Source: Xaviernesmea rhizosphaerae
Lineage (GTDB): Bacteria; Pseudomonadota; Alphaproteobacteria; Rhizobiales; Rhizobiaceae
Assembly (NCBI RefSeq): GCF_001938945.1
Contig: NZ_MKIO01000039.1
Coordinates: forward strand, 62,001-126,000
DNA: 64,000 nucleotides
Direction: 5' to 3'
Position numbers and translations under genes: made by a program
The notes under the pieces: model-generated
The model's database searches: none
Seen by the model: only the letters and a program-made list of their open reading frames with translations
What the model was told of the DNA's origin: nothing
In this document: positions 51,991 through 60,732 of the stretch, one piece after another
Layout: each line of letters begins with the position of its first letter
How positions within the stretch are numbered: position 1 is the first letter of the stretch

Positions 51991-52560
51991 TCAGACTCGC
52001 TGAAACAAGGTGGGATAATCCGTCACCAGCCCATCCGCATCGACCGGCAAGTCCGCCGAGAACGACCGGTCCGCCGCCTGATAGCGGTAGAGCGCGCCGG
52101 GGACGAGGCAGGTATAGATCTGCCGGTCGATCACCGGTTCAAAGCGATCGAAGGGGATGTAGAGCATGGTGAGCTGACGGGGCCCGTCCTCGGGCCTGAG
52201 CGCCAGCCGGCGGATCGGAAGCGTATTGGTAAAGGGCGTCCCCGCGAGGTCGATATCGACGCAGCCGTCCAGCGCGGGACGAGGCGTGCCGTCGTCGCTG
52301 AACCAGCGGCCTTCGCCGTCGCTGCTGAGGCTCAGGGAGCACCCATTCGTAGTCTCGATGTCAAAGTGGCGCACATGCCAGCGGGTATCGCAGGCGATGG
52401 CGTAGCGCACGCCATAGGCCTCGCCGCCACGTCCGCCGATGATGACTCCCCGCACCAGCAGGGAGCCATCGGATTTTGGAAGCAGGTCCAGATGTTCGAG
52501 CCCTTCCCCGTCGAGCGAACGCCAACGAACCGTTCGGGGGGAGGGGCTGCGAAACAGCAT
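51991..52560 (-). CDS. Putative glycolipid-binding domain protein (DUF1089-like) inside the gap-pgk run
   Basis: A 189-residue soluble protein without signal peptide: [41 protein letters not shown], a [10 protein letters not shown] turn, [23 protein letters not shown] and a C-terminal [22 protein letters not shown]. This layout matches the putative glycolipid-binding family. The start codon lies 4 bases past the gap stop and the stop 13 bases before pgk, so it is translated within the glycolytic message. Its role is unknown; sugar-phosphate or glycolipid recognition is conjecture. ATG 52560 was chosen over 52632, which overlaps gap. Confidence 0.8.
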   Translation of the reverse strand: MLFRSPSPRTVRWRSLDGEGLEHLDLLPKSDGSLLVRGVIIGGRGGEAYGVRYAIACDTRWHVRHFDIETTNGCSLSLSSDGEGRWFSDDGTPRPALDGCVDIDLAGTPFTNTLPIRRLALRPEDGPRQLTMLYIPFDRFEPVIDRQIYTCLVPGALYRYQAADRSFSADLPVDADGLVTDYPTLFQRV

Positions 52561-52564
52561 CGGA

Positions 52565-53575
52565 TCAGATGAACTTCGCCAGAGCGACGGCGGTGTCGCA
52601 CATGCGGTTGGAGAAGCCCCACTCGTTGTCATACCAGGTCAGGATCTGCACGAAGGTGCCGTCCATGACCTTGGTCTGGTCGAGGTGGAAGGTCGAGGAA
52701 TGCGGGTCGTGGTTGAAGTCGACCGAGACGTTCGGCTGGTCGGTATAGGCCAGGACGCCCTTCATCGGACCATCGGCGGCAGCCTTGATCGCGGCGTTGA
52801 TCTCTTCCTTGGTGGTCTCGCGCTTGGCGATGAACTTCAGGTCGACGACCGAGACGTTCGGCGTGGGAACGCGCATGGCGAAGCCGTCGAGCTTGCCCTT
52901 CAGTTCCGGCAGGACGAGGCCGACGGCCTTGGCGGCGCCGGTGGAGGTCGGGATCATGGACAGGGCCGCCGCGCGGGCGCGGTACAGGTCCTTGTGCATC
53001 TGGTCGAGCGACGGCTGGTCGTTCGTGTAGGAATGGATCGTCGTCATCATGCCCTTTTCGATGCCGATGGCATCGTTGAGCACCTTGGCGACCGGCGCGA
53101 GGCAGTTCGTCGTGCAGGAGGCGTTGGAGATGACCAGGTGGTCGGCGGTCAGCTTGTCATGGTTGACGCCATAGACGACCGTGAGGTCGGCACCGTCGGC
53201 CGGGGCGGAAACGATGACGCGCTTGGCGCCGGCTTCCAGATGGGCTGCGGCCTTGTCGCGGGCAGTGAAGATGCCCGTGCATTCCATGGCGATATCGACG
53301 CCGAGATCCTTGTGGGGCAGTTCGGCCGGGTTGCGCACGGCGGTCACCTTGATCGGCTTGCCGCCGTTGATGACGATGCTGTCGCCCTCGACCACGACGG
53401 TGGCCGGGAACTTGCCGTGGATGGAGTCGAAGCGCAAGAGATGCGCATTGGTCTCGACCGGGCCCAGGTCGTTGATGGCAACCACTTCGATATCGGTGCG
53501 GCCCGACTCGATGATGGCGCGCAGGACGTTGCGGCCGATGCGGCCGAAGCCGTTGATGGCAACTTTCACAGTCAT
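52565..53575 (-). CDS. gap: Glyceraldehyde-3-phosphate dehydrogenase, type I
   Basis: Oxidises glyceraldehyde-3-phosphate with NAD and phosphate. A 336-residue protein: [16 protein letters not shown] (NAD loop), [16 protein letters not shown] (catalytic Cys), [26 protein letters not shown], and [12 protein letters not shown] at the end. ATG 53575 has GGGAG upstream; the frame to 53644 is not needed. It follows tkt with a 244-base gap that contains a strong hairpin, and is coupled to the glycolipid-binding gene behind it. Confidence 0.97.
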   Translation of the reverse strand: MTVKVAINGFGRIGRNVLRAIIESGRTDIEVVAINDLGPVETNAHLLRFDSIHGKFPATVVVEGDSIVINGGKPIKVTAVRNPAELPHKDLGVDIAMECTGIFTARDKAAAHLEAGAKRVIVSAPADGADLTVVYGVNHDKLTADHLVISNASCTTNCLAPVAKVLNDAIGIEKGMMTTIHSYTNDQPSLDQMHKDLYRARAAALSMIPTSTGAAKAVGLVLPELKGKLDGFAMRVPTPNVSVVDLKFIAKRETTKEEINAAIKAAADGPMKGVLAYTDQPNVSVDFNHDPHSSTFHLDQTKVMDGTFVQILTWYDNEWGFSNRMCDTAVALAKFI

Positions 53576-53780
53576 GGATAGAGTCTCCCTCTCTTCTAAA
53601 CGGCGGCTTGGCCGCGCGGCGCCGCGCGGGCGGATCTCCAACAATGGCGAGGCGCCGATCGACGGAGGATGCGCTTGACGCTGCCAAGGCCCCTGTTCTG
53701 GACTATCGCAATCCCAAGGCCTTGGCGAGCAAAGGGGCTCCCCGGGATTTGCAAGGCGGACGTGCAGAAATGCGGGGTCT

Positions 53781-53811
53781 CGTCCGGAGCCGCGGGCGGC
53801 GGCTCCGGACG
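53781..53811. other. Strong hairpin between tkt and gap
   Basis: Perfect 13-base arms CGTCCGGAGCCGC and GCGGCTCCGGACG around GGGCG, 9 bases past the tkt stop. There is no T-run, so it is more likely an mRNA processing or stabilising structure than a full terminator. Confidence 0.65.
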
Positions 53812-53819
53812 CAGAACAA

Positions 53820-55802
53820 TCAGGCGAGCTTGGCTTCTGCCGCTTCGACCACAGCCTCGACCGTGATGCCGAAGTGCTTGTAGAGGTCCTTGTAGGGGCC
53901 CGAAGCGCCGAAGCTCTTCATGCCGACGAACACGCCGTCGGAGCCGATCAGGTGATCCCAGCCCTGGCGGACGGCGGCTTCCACCGCGATCTTGACCGGA
54001 GCCCTGCCGATGACCTCGGCGCGGTATTCGTCCGACTGCTCCTCGAACAGCTCGAAGCAGGGCACGGAGACCACGCGGGCGGCAACACCCTTGGCGCTCA
54101 GGGCTTCGGCCGCCTTGACGGCGATCTCGATCTCGGAGCCGGAGGCGAAGATCGAGACCTTGGCGTCGTCGGCCTTGACCAGCTCATAGGCGCCCTTGCC
54201 GCAGAGGTTTTCCTCCACATACTCGGTGCGCACGGCCATCAGGTTCTGGCGGGTCAGCGCCAGCGCCGAGGGACGATGCTGATTGTGCAGCGCCAGCTGC
54301 CAGCACTCGGCCGTTTCCGTGGCGTCGGCCGGGCGGAAGACCAGAAGGTTCGGGATCGCCCTGAGCGCGGCGACCTGTTCGACCGGCTGGTGGGTCGGGC
54401 CGTCTTCGCCCAGACCGATCGAGTCATGGGTGAGCACGTGGATGACGCGGATGCCCATCAGTGCGGCCAGGCGGATCGACGGACGGCAATAGTCCGAGAA
54501 GATCAGGAAGCCGCCGGAATAGGGGATCAGGCCGCCATGCAGCGCGATGCCGTTCATCGCTGCCGCCATGCCGTGCTCGCGGATGCCGTAATGCATATAG
54601 CGGCCGGAGAAGTCGGTCGGCGAGATCGACACCATCTGGCTGGTCTTGGTGTTGTTGGAGGGCGTCAGGTCGGCCGAGCCGCCCAGCGTTTCCACCACGA
54701 TGCCGTTGATGACCTCGAGCGCGTCTTCCGATGCCTTGCGGGTGGCGGGAGAAGGCTTGGTTTCGGCCAGCTTCTTCTTGTAGTCGGCGATCGCGCCATC
54801 GAGGCCCTTCGGCAGGTCGCCGGCGAAGCGGCGCAGGAATTCCGACTTCTTGCCGGCATCCGTCTGCTCCAGGCCCTTTTCCCAGGTTTCGCGCAGCTCG
54901 ACGGAGCGGGCGCCGGACTGGCGCCAGGCCGAGAGAACGTCGTCGGGAATTTCGAAGGCCGGGCTTTCCCAGTTCAGCGCCTTGCGGGTGGCGGCGATTT
55001 CCTCGGCGCCGAGCGGCGAGCCGTGGACCTTGTGGGTACCGGCCTTGTTCGGAGCGCCGAAACCGATGGTGGTCTTGGCGGCGATGAAAGTCGGGCGGTC
55101 GGAGGCATGCGCCGCTTCGATCGCCTGGGCGATCTGCTCGGGATCGTGACCATCGATCTCGATCGTGTTCCAGTGCACCGACTTGAAACGGGCGATCTGG
55201 TCGGTCGAGTCCGACAGCGAGACCGCGCCGTCGATGGTGATGTTGTTGTTGTCCCAGAAGACGATCAGCTTGTTCAGCTTCAGGTGACCGGCCAGCGCGA
55301 TCGCTTCCTGGCTCACACCTTCCATCAGGCAGCCGTCGCCGACGAGCACATAGGTGTGATGATCGATGAATTCAGGCCCGAATTCGGCATTGAGCTTGCG
55401 CTCGGCAATGGCGAAGCCGACCGAGTTGGCGATGCCCTGGCCGAGCGGACCGGTGGTGGTCTCGATGCCGGCGGCATGGCCGAATTCCGGGTGGCCGGCG
55501 GTCTTGGCGCCGAGCTGGCGGAAATTCTTGATCTCCTCGATCGTCATGTCCTCATAGCCGGTGAGGTAGAGCAACGAGTAGAGCAGCATGGAGCCGTGGC
55601 CGGCCGACAGGATGAAACGGTCGCGGTTGGGCCAGTTCGGCTTTTTGGGATCGAAGCGCAGATAGCGCGAGAAGAGCACCGTGGCGACGTCCGCGGCCCC
55701 CATGGGAAGGCCGGGGTGACCCGAATTCGCCTTCTCGACAGCGTCCATGGACAGGAAGCGGATAGCATTGGCCATCCGATCGTGGGTTTCGCGAGAGATC
55801 AT
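53820..55802 (-). CDS. tkt: Transketolase
   Basis: Transfers two-carbon ketol units in the pentose phosphate pathway with thiamine diphosphate. The 660-residue protein has [17 protein letters not shown] near the start, [31 protein letters not shown], the cofactor-binding [13 protein letters not shown]...[26 protein letters not shown] and [16 protein letters not shown]. First gene of the central-carbon run; a promoter with TTGACT/TATGTC lies about 75 bases upstream. Confidence 0.97.
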   Translation of the reverse strand: MISRETHDRMANAIRFLSMDAVEKANSGHPGLPMGAADVATVLFSRYLRFDPKKPNWPNRDRFILSAGHGSMLLYSLLYLTGYEDMTIEEIKNFRQLGAKTAGHPEFGHAAGIETTTGPLGQGIANSVGFAIAERKLNAEFGPEFIDHHTYVLVGDGCLMEGVSQEAIALAGHLKLNKLIVFWDNNNITIDGAVSLSDSTDQIARFKSVHWNTIEIDGHDPEQIAQAIEAAHASDRPTFIAAKTTIGFGAPNKAGTHKVHGSPLGAEEIAATRKALNWESPAFEIPDDVLSAWRQSGARSVELRETWEKGLEQTDAGKKSEFLRRFAGDLPKGLDGAIADYKKKLAETKPSPATRKASEDALEVINGIVVETLGGSADLTPSNNTKTSQMVSISPTDFSGRYMHYGIREHGMAAAMNGIALHGGLIPYSGGFLIFSDYCRPSIRLAALMGIRVIHVLTHDSIGLGEDGPTHQPVEQVAALRAIPNLLVFRPADATETAECWQLALHNQHRPSALALTRQNLMAVRTEYVEENLCGKGAYELVKADDAKVSIFASGSEIEIAVKAAEALSAKGVAARVVSVPCFELFEEQSDEYRAEVIGRAPVKIAVEAAVRQGWDHLIGSDGVFVGMKSFGASGPYKDLYKHFGITVEAVVEAAEAKLA

Positions 55803-56146
55803 GACGTTTCCGCTTGTGTGACGTGATCAGGACGGCCTTCAAACTCCTCCGAAGACCGTGTCGGAAGCGGGTTGAGACATAGCACCTCGACAGGTGGAGT
55901 CAACAAAGACAGGCCCTGCGGAGACGGGGCGGCGCGCCCATATGATCCACAGCTATTGCCTCATGGCAAAACAGGCGGGCGTTGCCGCAACTTGACGAAT
56001 AGGGTTAAGTGTTTGGATGAACAGGATGTCGACCGTGCGGATGATTCGGCTGCGGGCGGATCTTGACGGGCCGGGCGGCGATTCGCGGCCGTGCCGCGTG
56101 GGCAGTGCGCGGCGTTGCCAATCGATGTAAGAGAACGGGGCCGGGC
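55803..56146. other. Divergent promoter region of tkt and DUF4164
   Basis: 344 bases without a gene. It contains the proposed tkt promoter (55876-55903). On the plus strand TTGACG near 55993 could drive the DUF4164 gene, without a good -10. Confidence 0.5.
55876..55903 (-). promoter_or_regulatory. tkt: Probable tkt promoter with internal dyad
   Basis: On the minus strand TTGACT (55903-55898), 16 bases, TATGTC (55881-55876). The spacer contains CACCT/AGGTG arms around CGAC (55883-55896), a possible regulator site. Confidence 0.45.
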
Positions 56147-56419
56147 ATGGCGGCGGAAAAGACAGTGGCGGGTGCCATCGATGCTCTGCGTCAGGCCGTG
56201 GAGCGCCTCGACCGGCTGGTCGATGGCCGCTTCGATCGCGAGCGTGACCTTGGCGAGATCGAGGGCGAGGTGCGGCGCGTGAATGCCGACCGCGCGCGCC
56301 TTGCCCAGGAGCTGGATCAGTCGCAATTTCGCGCCAACCGGCTGGAAGAGGTCAACCGCGAGGTATCGCGCCGGCTGGTGACCGCCATGGAAACCATCCG
56401 CGCCGTGCTGGATCGCTGA
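56147..56419 (+). CDS. DUF4164 family small coiled-coil protein
   Basis: A 90-residue helical protein (IDALRQAVERLDRLVDGRFD ... VSRRLVTAMETIRAVLD), charged throughout and with heptad spacing. Function unknown. Lies 133 bases before zapA in the same direction; in rhizobia the two commonly sit together, which suggests a division-related task. GGGG precedes the ATG. Confidence 0.85.
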   Translation: MAAEKTVAGAIDALRQAVERLDRLVDGRFDRERDLGEIEGEVRRVNADRARLAQELDQSQFRANRLEEVNREVSRRLVTAMETIRAVLDR

Positions 56420-56552
56420 GCCGCGTCAGTTCCGGACTTGGGAGCGGCTTCGGTCTTCCGGCTTCCCGTGCTACTGGTTCACTGTGTGCCGGCAGCGTCG
56501 GGCCGCAGGACTTTTGGTGCGGCGTGCAAAAACATCAGGACAGGAACGGCCG

Positions 56553-56930
56553 ATGGCGCAGGTAACGGTAACGATCGACGGCAAGGCCTATCGCATGGCC
56601 TGCGAGGAGGGGCAGCAGGATCACCTGACCGATCTCGCCAGCCGTTTCGACCGCTATGTCAGCCATCTGAAAGGCCAGTTCGGCGAGATCGGCGATCTCC
56701 GCCTCACCGTCATGGCCGGCATCATGGTCACCGACGAATTGAGCGAGGTCGGCCGACGGATCTCGGCGCTGGAGTGCGAGGTGGAGGATCTCAAGCGCCA
56801 GCGCGAAGAAGCCAATCATGGCCAGGCGCGCATCGAGCAGGCCATGGCCGCAGCGCTGGGCGAGGTGACCGCGCAGATCCACGGGATCGCCGCGCGCATC
56901 AGCGGCCAGGCCCCTGCGACCCCTTCCTGA
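56553..56930 (+). CDS. zapA: Cell division protein ZapA
   Basis: A 125-residue protein that bundles FtsZ filaments at the division site. MAQVTVTIDGKAYRMACEEGQ starts the globular domain, LRLTVMAGIMVTDEL continues it, and a coiled coil follows (about 70-110). The AGGA before the ATG is a fair Shine-Dalgarno. The 6S RNA gene begins about 100 bases past the stop, as in many proteobacteria. Confidence 0.92.
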   Translation: MAQVTVTIDGKAYRMACEEGQQDHLTDLASRFDRYVSHLKGQFGEIGDLRLTVMAGIMVTDELSEVGRRISALECEVEDLKRQREEANHGQARIEQAMAAALGEVTAQIHGIAARISGQAPATPS

Positions 56931-57030
56931 AGGCCGCAGGACCTCCAGCGTCAGCCGCTGTTTCGCTCAAGGATTTTCGACCGATATCAGTGCGAGCCTC
57001 TGGTCTAATGCCGGCAAGCCGCCTATATTC

Positions 57031-57185
57031 GCTCTACGGTCTGCGCTTCCCGACAGGAACCACAATCCCTGGGGCCATACTCGATCCAAAGGGAGCTGTC
57101 CCTGACCAGTCCCGTGGGGCTGGACATATGGCGCCCACCTACGTTTGTAGGCACCCAGGATCGTAAATCTCCATCGGTCGTCGTG
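57031..57185 (+). ncRNA. ssrS: 6S RNA
   Basis: I recognise the alphaproteobacterial 6S RNA sequence directly: GGTCTGCGCTTCCCGACAGG near the 5' end, CAATCCCTGGGGCC, then GACCAGTCCCGTGGGGCTGG and a 3' GCACCCAGGATCG. It folds as a long hairpin with a large central bulge that mimics an open promoter and binds sigma-70 RNA polymerase. TATATT (57024-57029) is placed as a -10 just upstream. The location after zapA is the conserved one. Exact ends are estimates of about 5-10 bases. Confidence 0.85.
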
Positions 57186-57533
57186 GATCGTACTGATTTT
57201 GTCGCCGCCTCTGCTGGCGTCCGTCGCCGCTTTCGATGCGCGACCTGTTTCCTATCCCTGATCTGCGATTTGCGGTATCCTATTATGCGGGCTTCCGGTT
57301 CCACGGGTTGCTGGCCTATTGGCGGTGCCTATCCGGAACCGCGCTTGCGCGCATCGGATTGGGAATTATGGGCATTCCGATGCTCTGGATTCCTGTCTTC
57401 GCATCGGATTTTTCCGAAGACCGCCGCCCGCTTTTCGGTTCGAGGCGCTGGAAAGGGTCATTATCTTTTAGAGTTTTCTTATTCTTCTGATTCTAATTGT
57501 GATCTCCGATTTTAGAGAACGCATGAGGATGCA
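57186..57533. other. Intergenic region between ssrS and the vWA gene
   Basis: About 350 bases, AT-richer from 57440 on. Holds an inverted, decayed copy of the palindromic repeat at 57376-57440 (CCGATGCTCTGG, GCATCGGATTTTTCCGAAGA, CGCTTTTCGGTTCG). No gene is seen. Confidence 0.55.
57376..57440 (-). repeat. Decayed inverted copy of the Rhizobiaceae palindromic repeat
   Basis: Contains CCGATGCTCTGG, GCATCGGATTTTTCCGA and CGCTTTTCGGTT in the order expected for the inverse of the unit at 2638-2742, with the spacer shortened. Confidence 0.65.
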
Positions 57534-58949
57534 ATGGCTCGCCTGTTTTTCTCAATTTGGGCGGGTGATTTTTTCCGCCGTTTTTTTGATGACCGGTTCG
57601 GCAACCTTGCCGTTCTCTTTGCCTTTTTGCTCCCATGTCTGGTTCTGGCGATGGGTTGCTTCACGGACGTGGCCAACGCCTTCAGTCTTCGCCAGCGGTT
57701 GCAAGGGGCGGCCGATGCGGCGATCCTGGCGGCGACGGCAGACTATCAGCAGGATACGGATCGAAGCACCCTCATCTCCAAGATCGAAACCTATCTGAAG
57801 CTGGATTCAGCCGGTCTCGGCCGGCTCACCTCCGGTCCGGATCTGATCGACGGAAAGGGTCTTTGCATCACGGCCGGCGCCGAGGCGCAAACGGCCTTCA
57901 TGCGACTGGCGCAGATCGACAGTGTCCCGGTCTCTGTTTCCGCCTGCGCACGCGCCGGGCAGAGCGGCTCGATCGAGATTTCCCTCGTTCTCGACGTCTC
58001 CAGCTCGATGATCGAGGATAAGCGGTTCACCCCGATGAAGAAGGCTGTGCGGAGCTTTCTGAAGAAATTCACCTCCGGCGGCAAGCTCGCAGACAATGTC
58101 AAAGTGGCGATCGTTCCCTTCTCCAGCCGGGTGAATTTCGGAATGCCTTACAAGGACTGGTTTATCCGTTACGACAACAAGGAGGCCATCCCCAAGCGCT
58201 GGCGCGACCCTCAGTCCTATTATACCAACATGACGTTTTCGAAATGGATCGATGATACGACATGGCTGGCCCAAAACTCCGACAATTATTACTGGATGGG
58301 CTGCGCGGAGCCGCGTGTCGATGTCGAGATGCGCTCCAACGGCACGCTGGGACAGGAATCGCTCGACGACCGTCCGCCCGATGTCCTCCCCTTCGTCGCC
58401 ATGGACAGCAATGCGCAATCCGGAACGAGCTTCTGCCCGCCGCCTTTGACGGAGCTGACGAACGACATCAACCTTCTGACGAACGCCGTAAACGAGATGA
58501 CATCCGAAGGCGCAACCCGTCTGGATGCCGGCATAATCGCCGGCTGGTACACGCTCTCCCCGCGCTGGGCTTCCGCCTGGTCCTCCGGAAAGCCTAGGAA
58601 TTACGGCAATGATGTTAAAAAGTACATCATCTTCATGACCGATGGCGAGATGAATGTGAAATATGGCCCCTCCAATACGGACAAGCTGGACTGGATCTGC
58701 GACAAGACGCGCACTAAGGCCTGCAACAATCTGGCGCTCAATGCCCTGCAAACCATCTGCAAGGGCATGAAGGATGCCGGGATCACGATTTTCTCCGTTT
58801 CCTATTCGCCCGACGCCGACCGGACAAACCTGAAGCAGTGCGCGTCCGGCGAAAAGTATTTTTTCGAAGCCAGCACGAGCACCATCGAGGCCGTCTATCA
58901 ACAGGTCGCCAGCCAGGTGATGGGAGACACTCTTCGGTTGACGCGTTGA
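57534..58949 (+). CDS. TadE/TadG-type protein with von Willebrand factor A domain
   Basis: A 471-residue protein. The N-terminus FGNLAVLFAFLLPCLVLAMGC (about 22-42) is a TadE/TadG-like transmembrane pilin segment, followed by FSLRQRLQGAADAAILAAT, the usual TadG stretch. The vWA domain starts near 148; LVLDVSSSM gives the MIDAS D154-x-S156-x-S158, and IIFMTDGEMN the distal part. Such proteins are exported and often belong to Tad pili or adhesion, but no other tad gene is nearby. Base composition is lower in GC than in the flanking genes and codon use is less biased, so it may have been acquired. It separates ssrS from fthC. Confidence 0.85.
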   Translation: MARLFFSIWAGDFFRRFFDDRFGNLAVLFAFLLPCLVLAMGCFTDVANAFSLRQRLQGAADAAILAATADYQQDTDRSTLISKIETYLKLDSAGLGRLTSGPDLIDGKGLCITAGAEAQTAFMRLAQIDSVPVSVSACARAGQSGSIEISLVLDVSSSMIEDKRFTPMKKAVRSFLKKFTSGGKLADNVKVAIVPFSSRVNFGMPYKDWFIRYDNKEAIPKRWRDPQSYYTNMTFSKWIDDTTWLAQNSDNYYWMGCAEPRVDVEMRSNGTLGQESLDDRPPDVLPFVAMDSNAQSGTSFCPPPLTELTNDINLLTNAVNEMTSEGATRLDAGIIAGWYTLSPRWASAWSSGKPRNYGNDVKKYIIFMTDGEMNVKYGPSNTDKLDWICDKTRTKACNNLALNALQTICKGMKDAGITIFSVSYSPDADRTNLKQCASGEKYFFEASTSTIEAVYQQVASQVMGDTLRLTR

Positions 58950-58998
58950 GGCGGAGCAGGAAGGTTGCGCTGAATAAGGGCAGCAGGGAGAGACGCGC

Positions 58999-59598
58999 AT
59001 GACGCTGACACGGCAGGAGGAAAAGGCGCGGCTTCGGGCCGAGCGGCTGGCGCTGCGCGATGCCATGGGGGCGGAGGAGCGCGTGGCCGCCAATGCCGCG
59101 CTCTTCGCCCATGGGCTCGAAGCCATCGATTTTGCGCCCGGCACGATCCTGTCCGGCTTCTGGCCGATCCGCTCCGAGGCCGATATCCGCCCGCTTCTGG
59201 AGGCGCTGCGCCAGCGCGGGGGGCGCATCGCGCTGCCTGTCGTCCTGGATCGCGAGACCATCGTCTTTCGCGAGCTGCTTGCCGACGCGCCCGTCGTCAA
59301 GACCGGCTTCGGCAGCTATGGCCCCGGCCCGGAGGCGCCGGAGGTGGCGCCTGAGATTCTGCTTCTGCCGCTCTCGGCCTTCGACGCCCGGGGGCACCGC
59401 ATCGGCTATGGCGGCGGCTATTACGACCGCGCGACCGCGCGTCTTGTCGCTGAGGGGCTGTCCGTCACGCTGATCGGTGTGGCTTTCGACATCCAGGAGG
59501 TTGCGTCCGTGCCCTTCGAGGCGCATGACAGGCCGATGGACGCGGTGCTGACGGAAGGCGGGCTGCGCTGGTTCCGGCAGGCGAAGATGGATGGGTGA
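58999..59598 (+). CDS. fthC: 5-formyltetrahydrofolate cyclo-ligase
   Basis: Converts 5-formyltetrahydrofolate to methenyltetrahydrofolate with ATP. A 199-residue protein: ARLRAERLALRDAM, SGFWPIRSEADIRPLLEALR, LLLPLSAFDARGHRIGYGGGYYDR (the family signature) and PFEAHDRPMDAVLTE. Known as ygfA in E. coli, where it follows ssrS directly; here a vWA gene lies between. Its stop codon abuts the ymdB start. Confidence 0.93.
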   Translation: MTLTRQEEKARLRAERLALRDAMGAEERVAANAALFAHGLEAIDFAPGTILSGFWPIRSEADIRPLLEALRQRGGRIALPVVLDRETIVFRELLADAPVVKTGFGSYGPGPEAPEVAPEILLLPLSAFDARGHRIGYGGGYYDRATARLVAEGLSVTLIGVAFDIQEVASVPFEAHDRPMDAVLTEGGLRWFRQAKMDG

Positions 59599-60423
59599 AT
59601 GCGGCTTTTGTTTCTGGGCGACATGGTGGGCAAGACGGGGCGGACAGCGGTGTGGGAGCGCCTTCCCGGACTGGTTTCGGATCTCAGGCTCGATTTCGTC
59701 ATCGTCAATGGGGAGAACGCCGCCGGCGGCTTCGGCATCACCGAAGACATCTTTCTCGAGACCATCAATGCCGGCGCCGATGTGGTGACCACGGGCAACC
59801 ATGTCTGGGACCAGAAGGAAGCCGTGGTCTTCTGCGGGCGCCATGAGCAGTTCCTGCGCCCGGCCAATTACCCGGCCGGCACGCCGGGCCGCGGTTCCGG
59901 CCTTTATTTCGCCCGCAATGGCGCCCGTGTGCTGGTCGCCAACATCATGGGCCGCGTCTTCATGCATCCCGAGCTCGACGATCCCTTCAAGGCGGCGGAA
60001 GCCATTCTGGAGGCCGCGCCGCTCAAGGAGCAGGCCGACGCCATCGTCTTCGATTTCCACGCGGAGGCCACCAGCGAAAAGCAGTGCTTCGGCCATTTCG
60101 TCGATGGGCGGGCGAGCTTCGTCGTCGGCACCCATACCCATGTGCCGACTGCCGACCACCAGATCCTCAATGGCGGCACGGCCTATCTCTCGGATGCCGG
60201 CATGTGCGGCGATTATGACTCGTCGCTCGGCATGGACAAGGAAGAGCCGCTCAACCGCTTCATCTCGAAAATGCCCAAGGGCCGTTTCGAGGCAGCCTCC
60301 GGCCCGGCGACGATCTGCGGCGTCGGCGTGGAGATTTCCGACCGAACGGGTCTCGCCGAAGCCATCGCCCCCTTGCGCCTGGGGCCGCGCCTTTCCGAAA
60401 CCATCCCGCCCTTCTGGGCCTGA
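59599..60423 (+). CDS. YmdB-family metallophosphoesterase
   Basis: A 274-residue protein of the TIGR00282/YmdB type: MRLLFLGDMVGKTGRTAV (metal Asp), VIVNGENAAGGFGIT, VVTTGNHVWDQKE (GNH), IVFDFHAEATSEKQ and VGTHTHVPTADHQIL. B. subtilis YmdB is a cAMP/2',3'-cNMP phosphodiesterase that affects biofilm and RNA decay. ATG follows the fthC stop without a gap, so translation is coupled. Confidence 0.92.
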   Translation: MRLLFLGDMVGKTGRTAVWERLPGLVSDLRLDFVIVNGENAAGGFGITEDIFLETINAGADVVTTGNHVWDQKEAVVFCGRHEQFLRPANYPAGTPGRGSGLYFARNGARVLVANIMGRVFMHPELDDPFKAAEAILEAAPLKEQADAIVFDFHAEATSEKQCFGHFVDGRASFVVGTHTHVPTADHQILNGGTAYLSDAGMCGDYDSSLGMDKEEPLNRFISKMPKGRFEAASGPATICGVGVEISDRTGLAEAIAPLRLGPRLSETIPPFWA

Positions 60424-60440
60424 TTGCCGAGGGATCGACC

Positions 60441-60725
60441 ATGTTCATCGTCTCGCTCACCTATCGCAACGGCCCTGAGGCGGCCGACGCCCATCTGGCC
60501 GCCCATATCGACTGGCTGAAGGACGGCTATGCCCAGGGCCTGTTCCTCGCCTCGGGCCGCAAGGTGCCGCGCACCGGCGGCGTGATCCTCGCCGAAGGCG
60601 ACCGCGCCACGCTCGACGCCTTCCTGGCCGCCGATCCCTTCGCGGTCTATGGGGTCGCCGACTACGACGTGACGGAGGTGGCCTTCAGCATGGCGGTCGA
60701 GGGGCTTGAGCGGCTGAAGGATTGA
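60441..60725 (+). CDS. YciI-family protein
   Basis: A 94-residue ferredoxin-like (dimeric alpha-beta barrel) protein: MFIVSLTYRNGPEAADAHL, AAHIDWLKDGYAQGLFLASG with the conserved His-x3-Leu region, GGVILAEGDRATLDAFLAADPF and a YDVTEV strand. YciI proteins can have hydrolase or dehalogenase-like activity; the role here is unknown. Third gene of the fthC operon, 17 bases after ymdB. Confidence 0.9.
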   Translation: MFIVSLTYRNGPEAADAHLAAHIDWLKDGYAQGLFLASGRKVPRTGGVILAEGDRATLDAFLAADPFAVYGVADYDVTEVAFSMAVEGLERLKD

Positions 60726-60732
60726 GGCGGCT

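Noticed and set aside
53874-55826. A 650-codon frame antisense to tkt
   Set aside because: Typical shadow frame of a high-GC gene; transketolase motifs on the other strand are complete.
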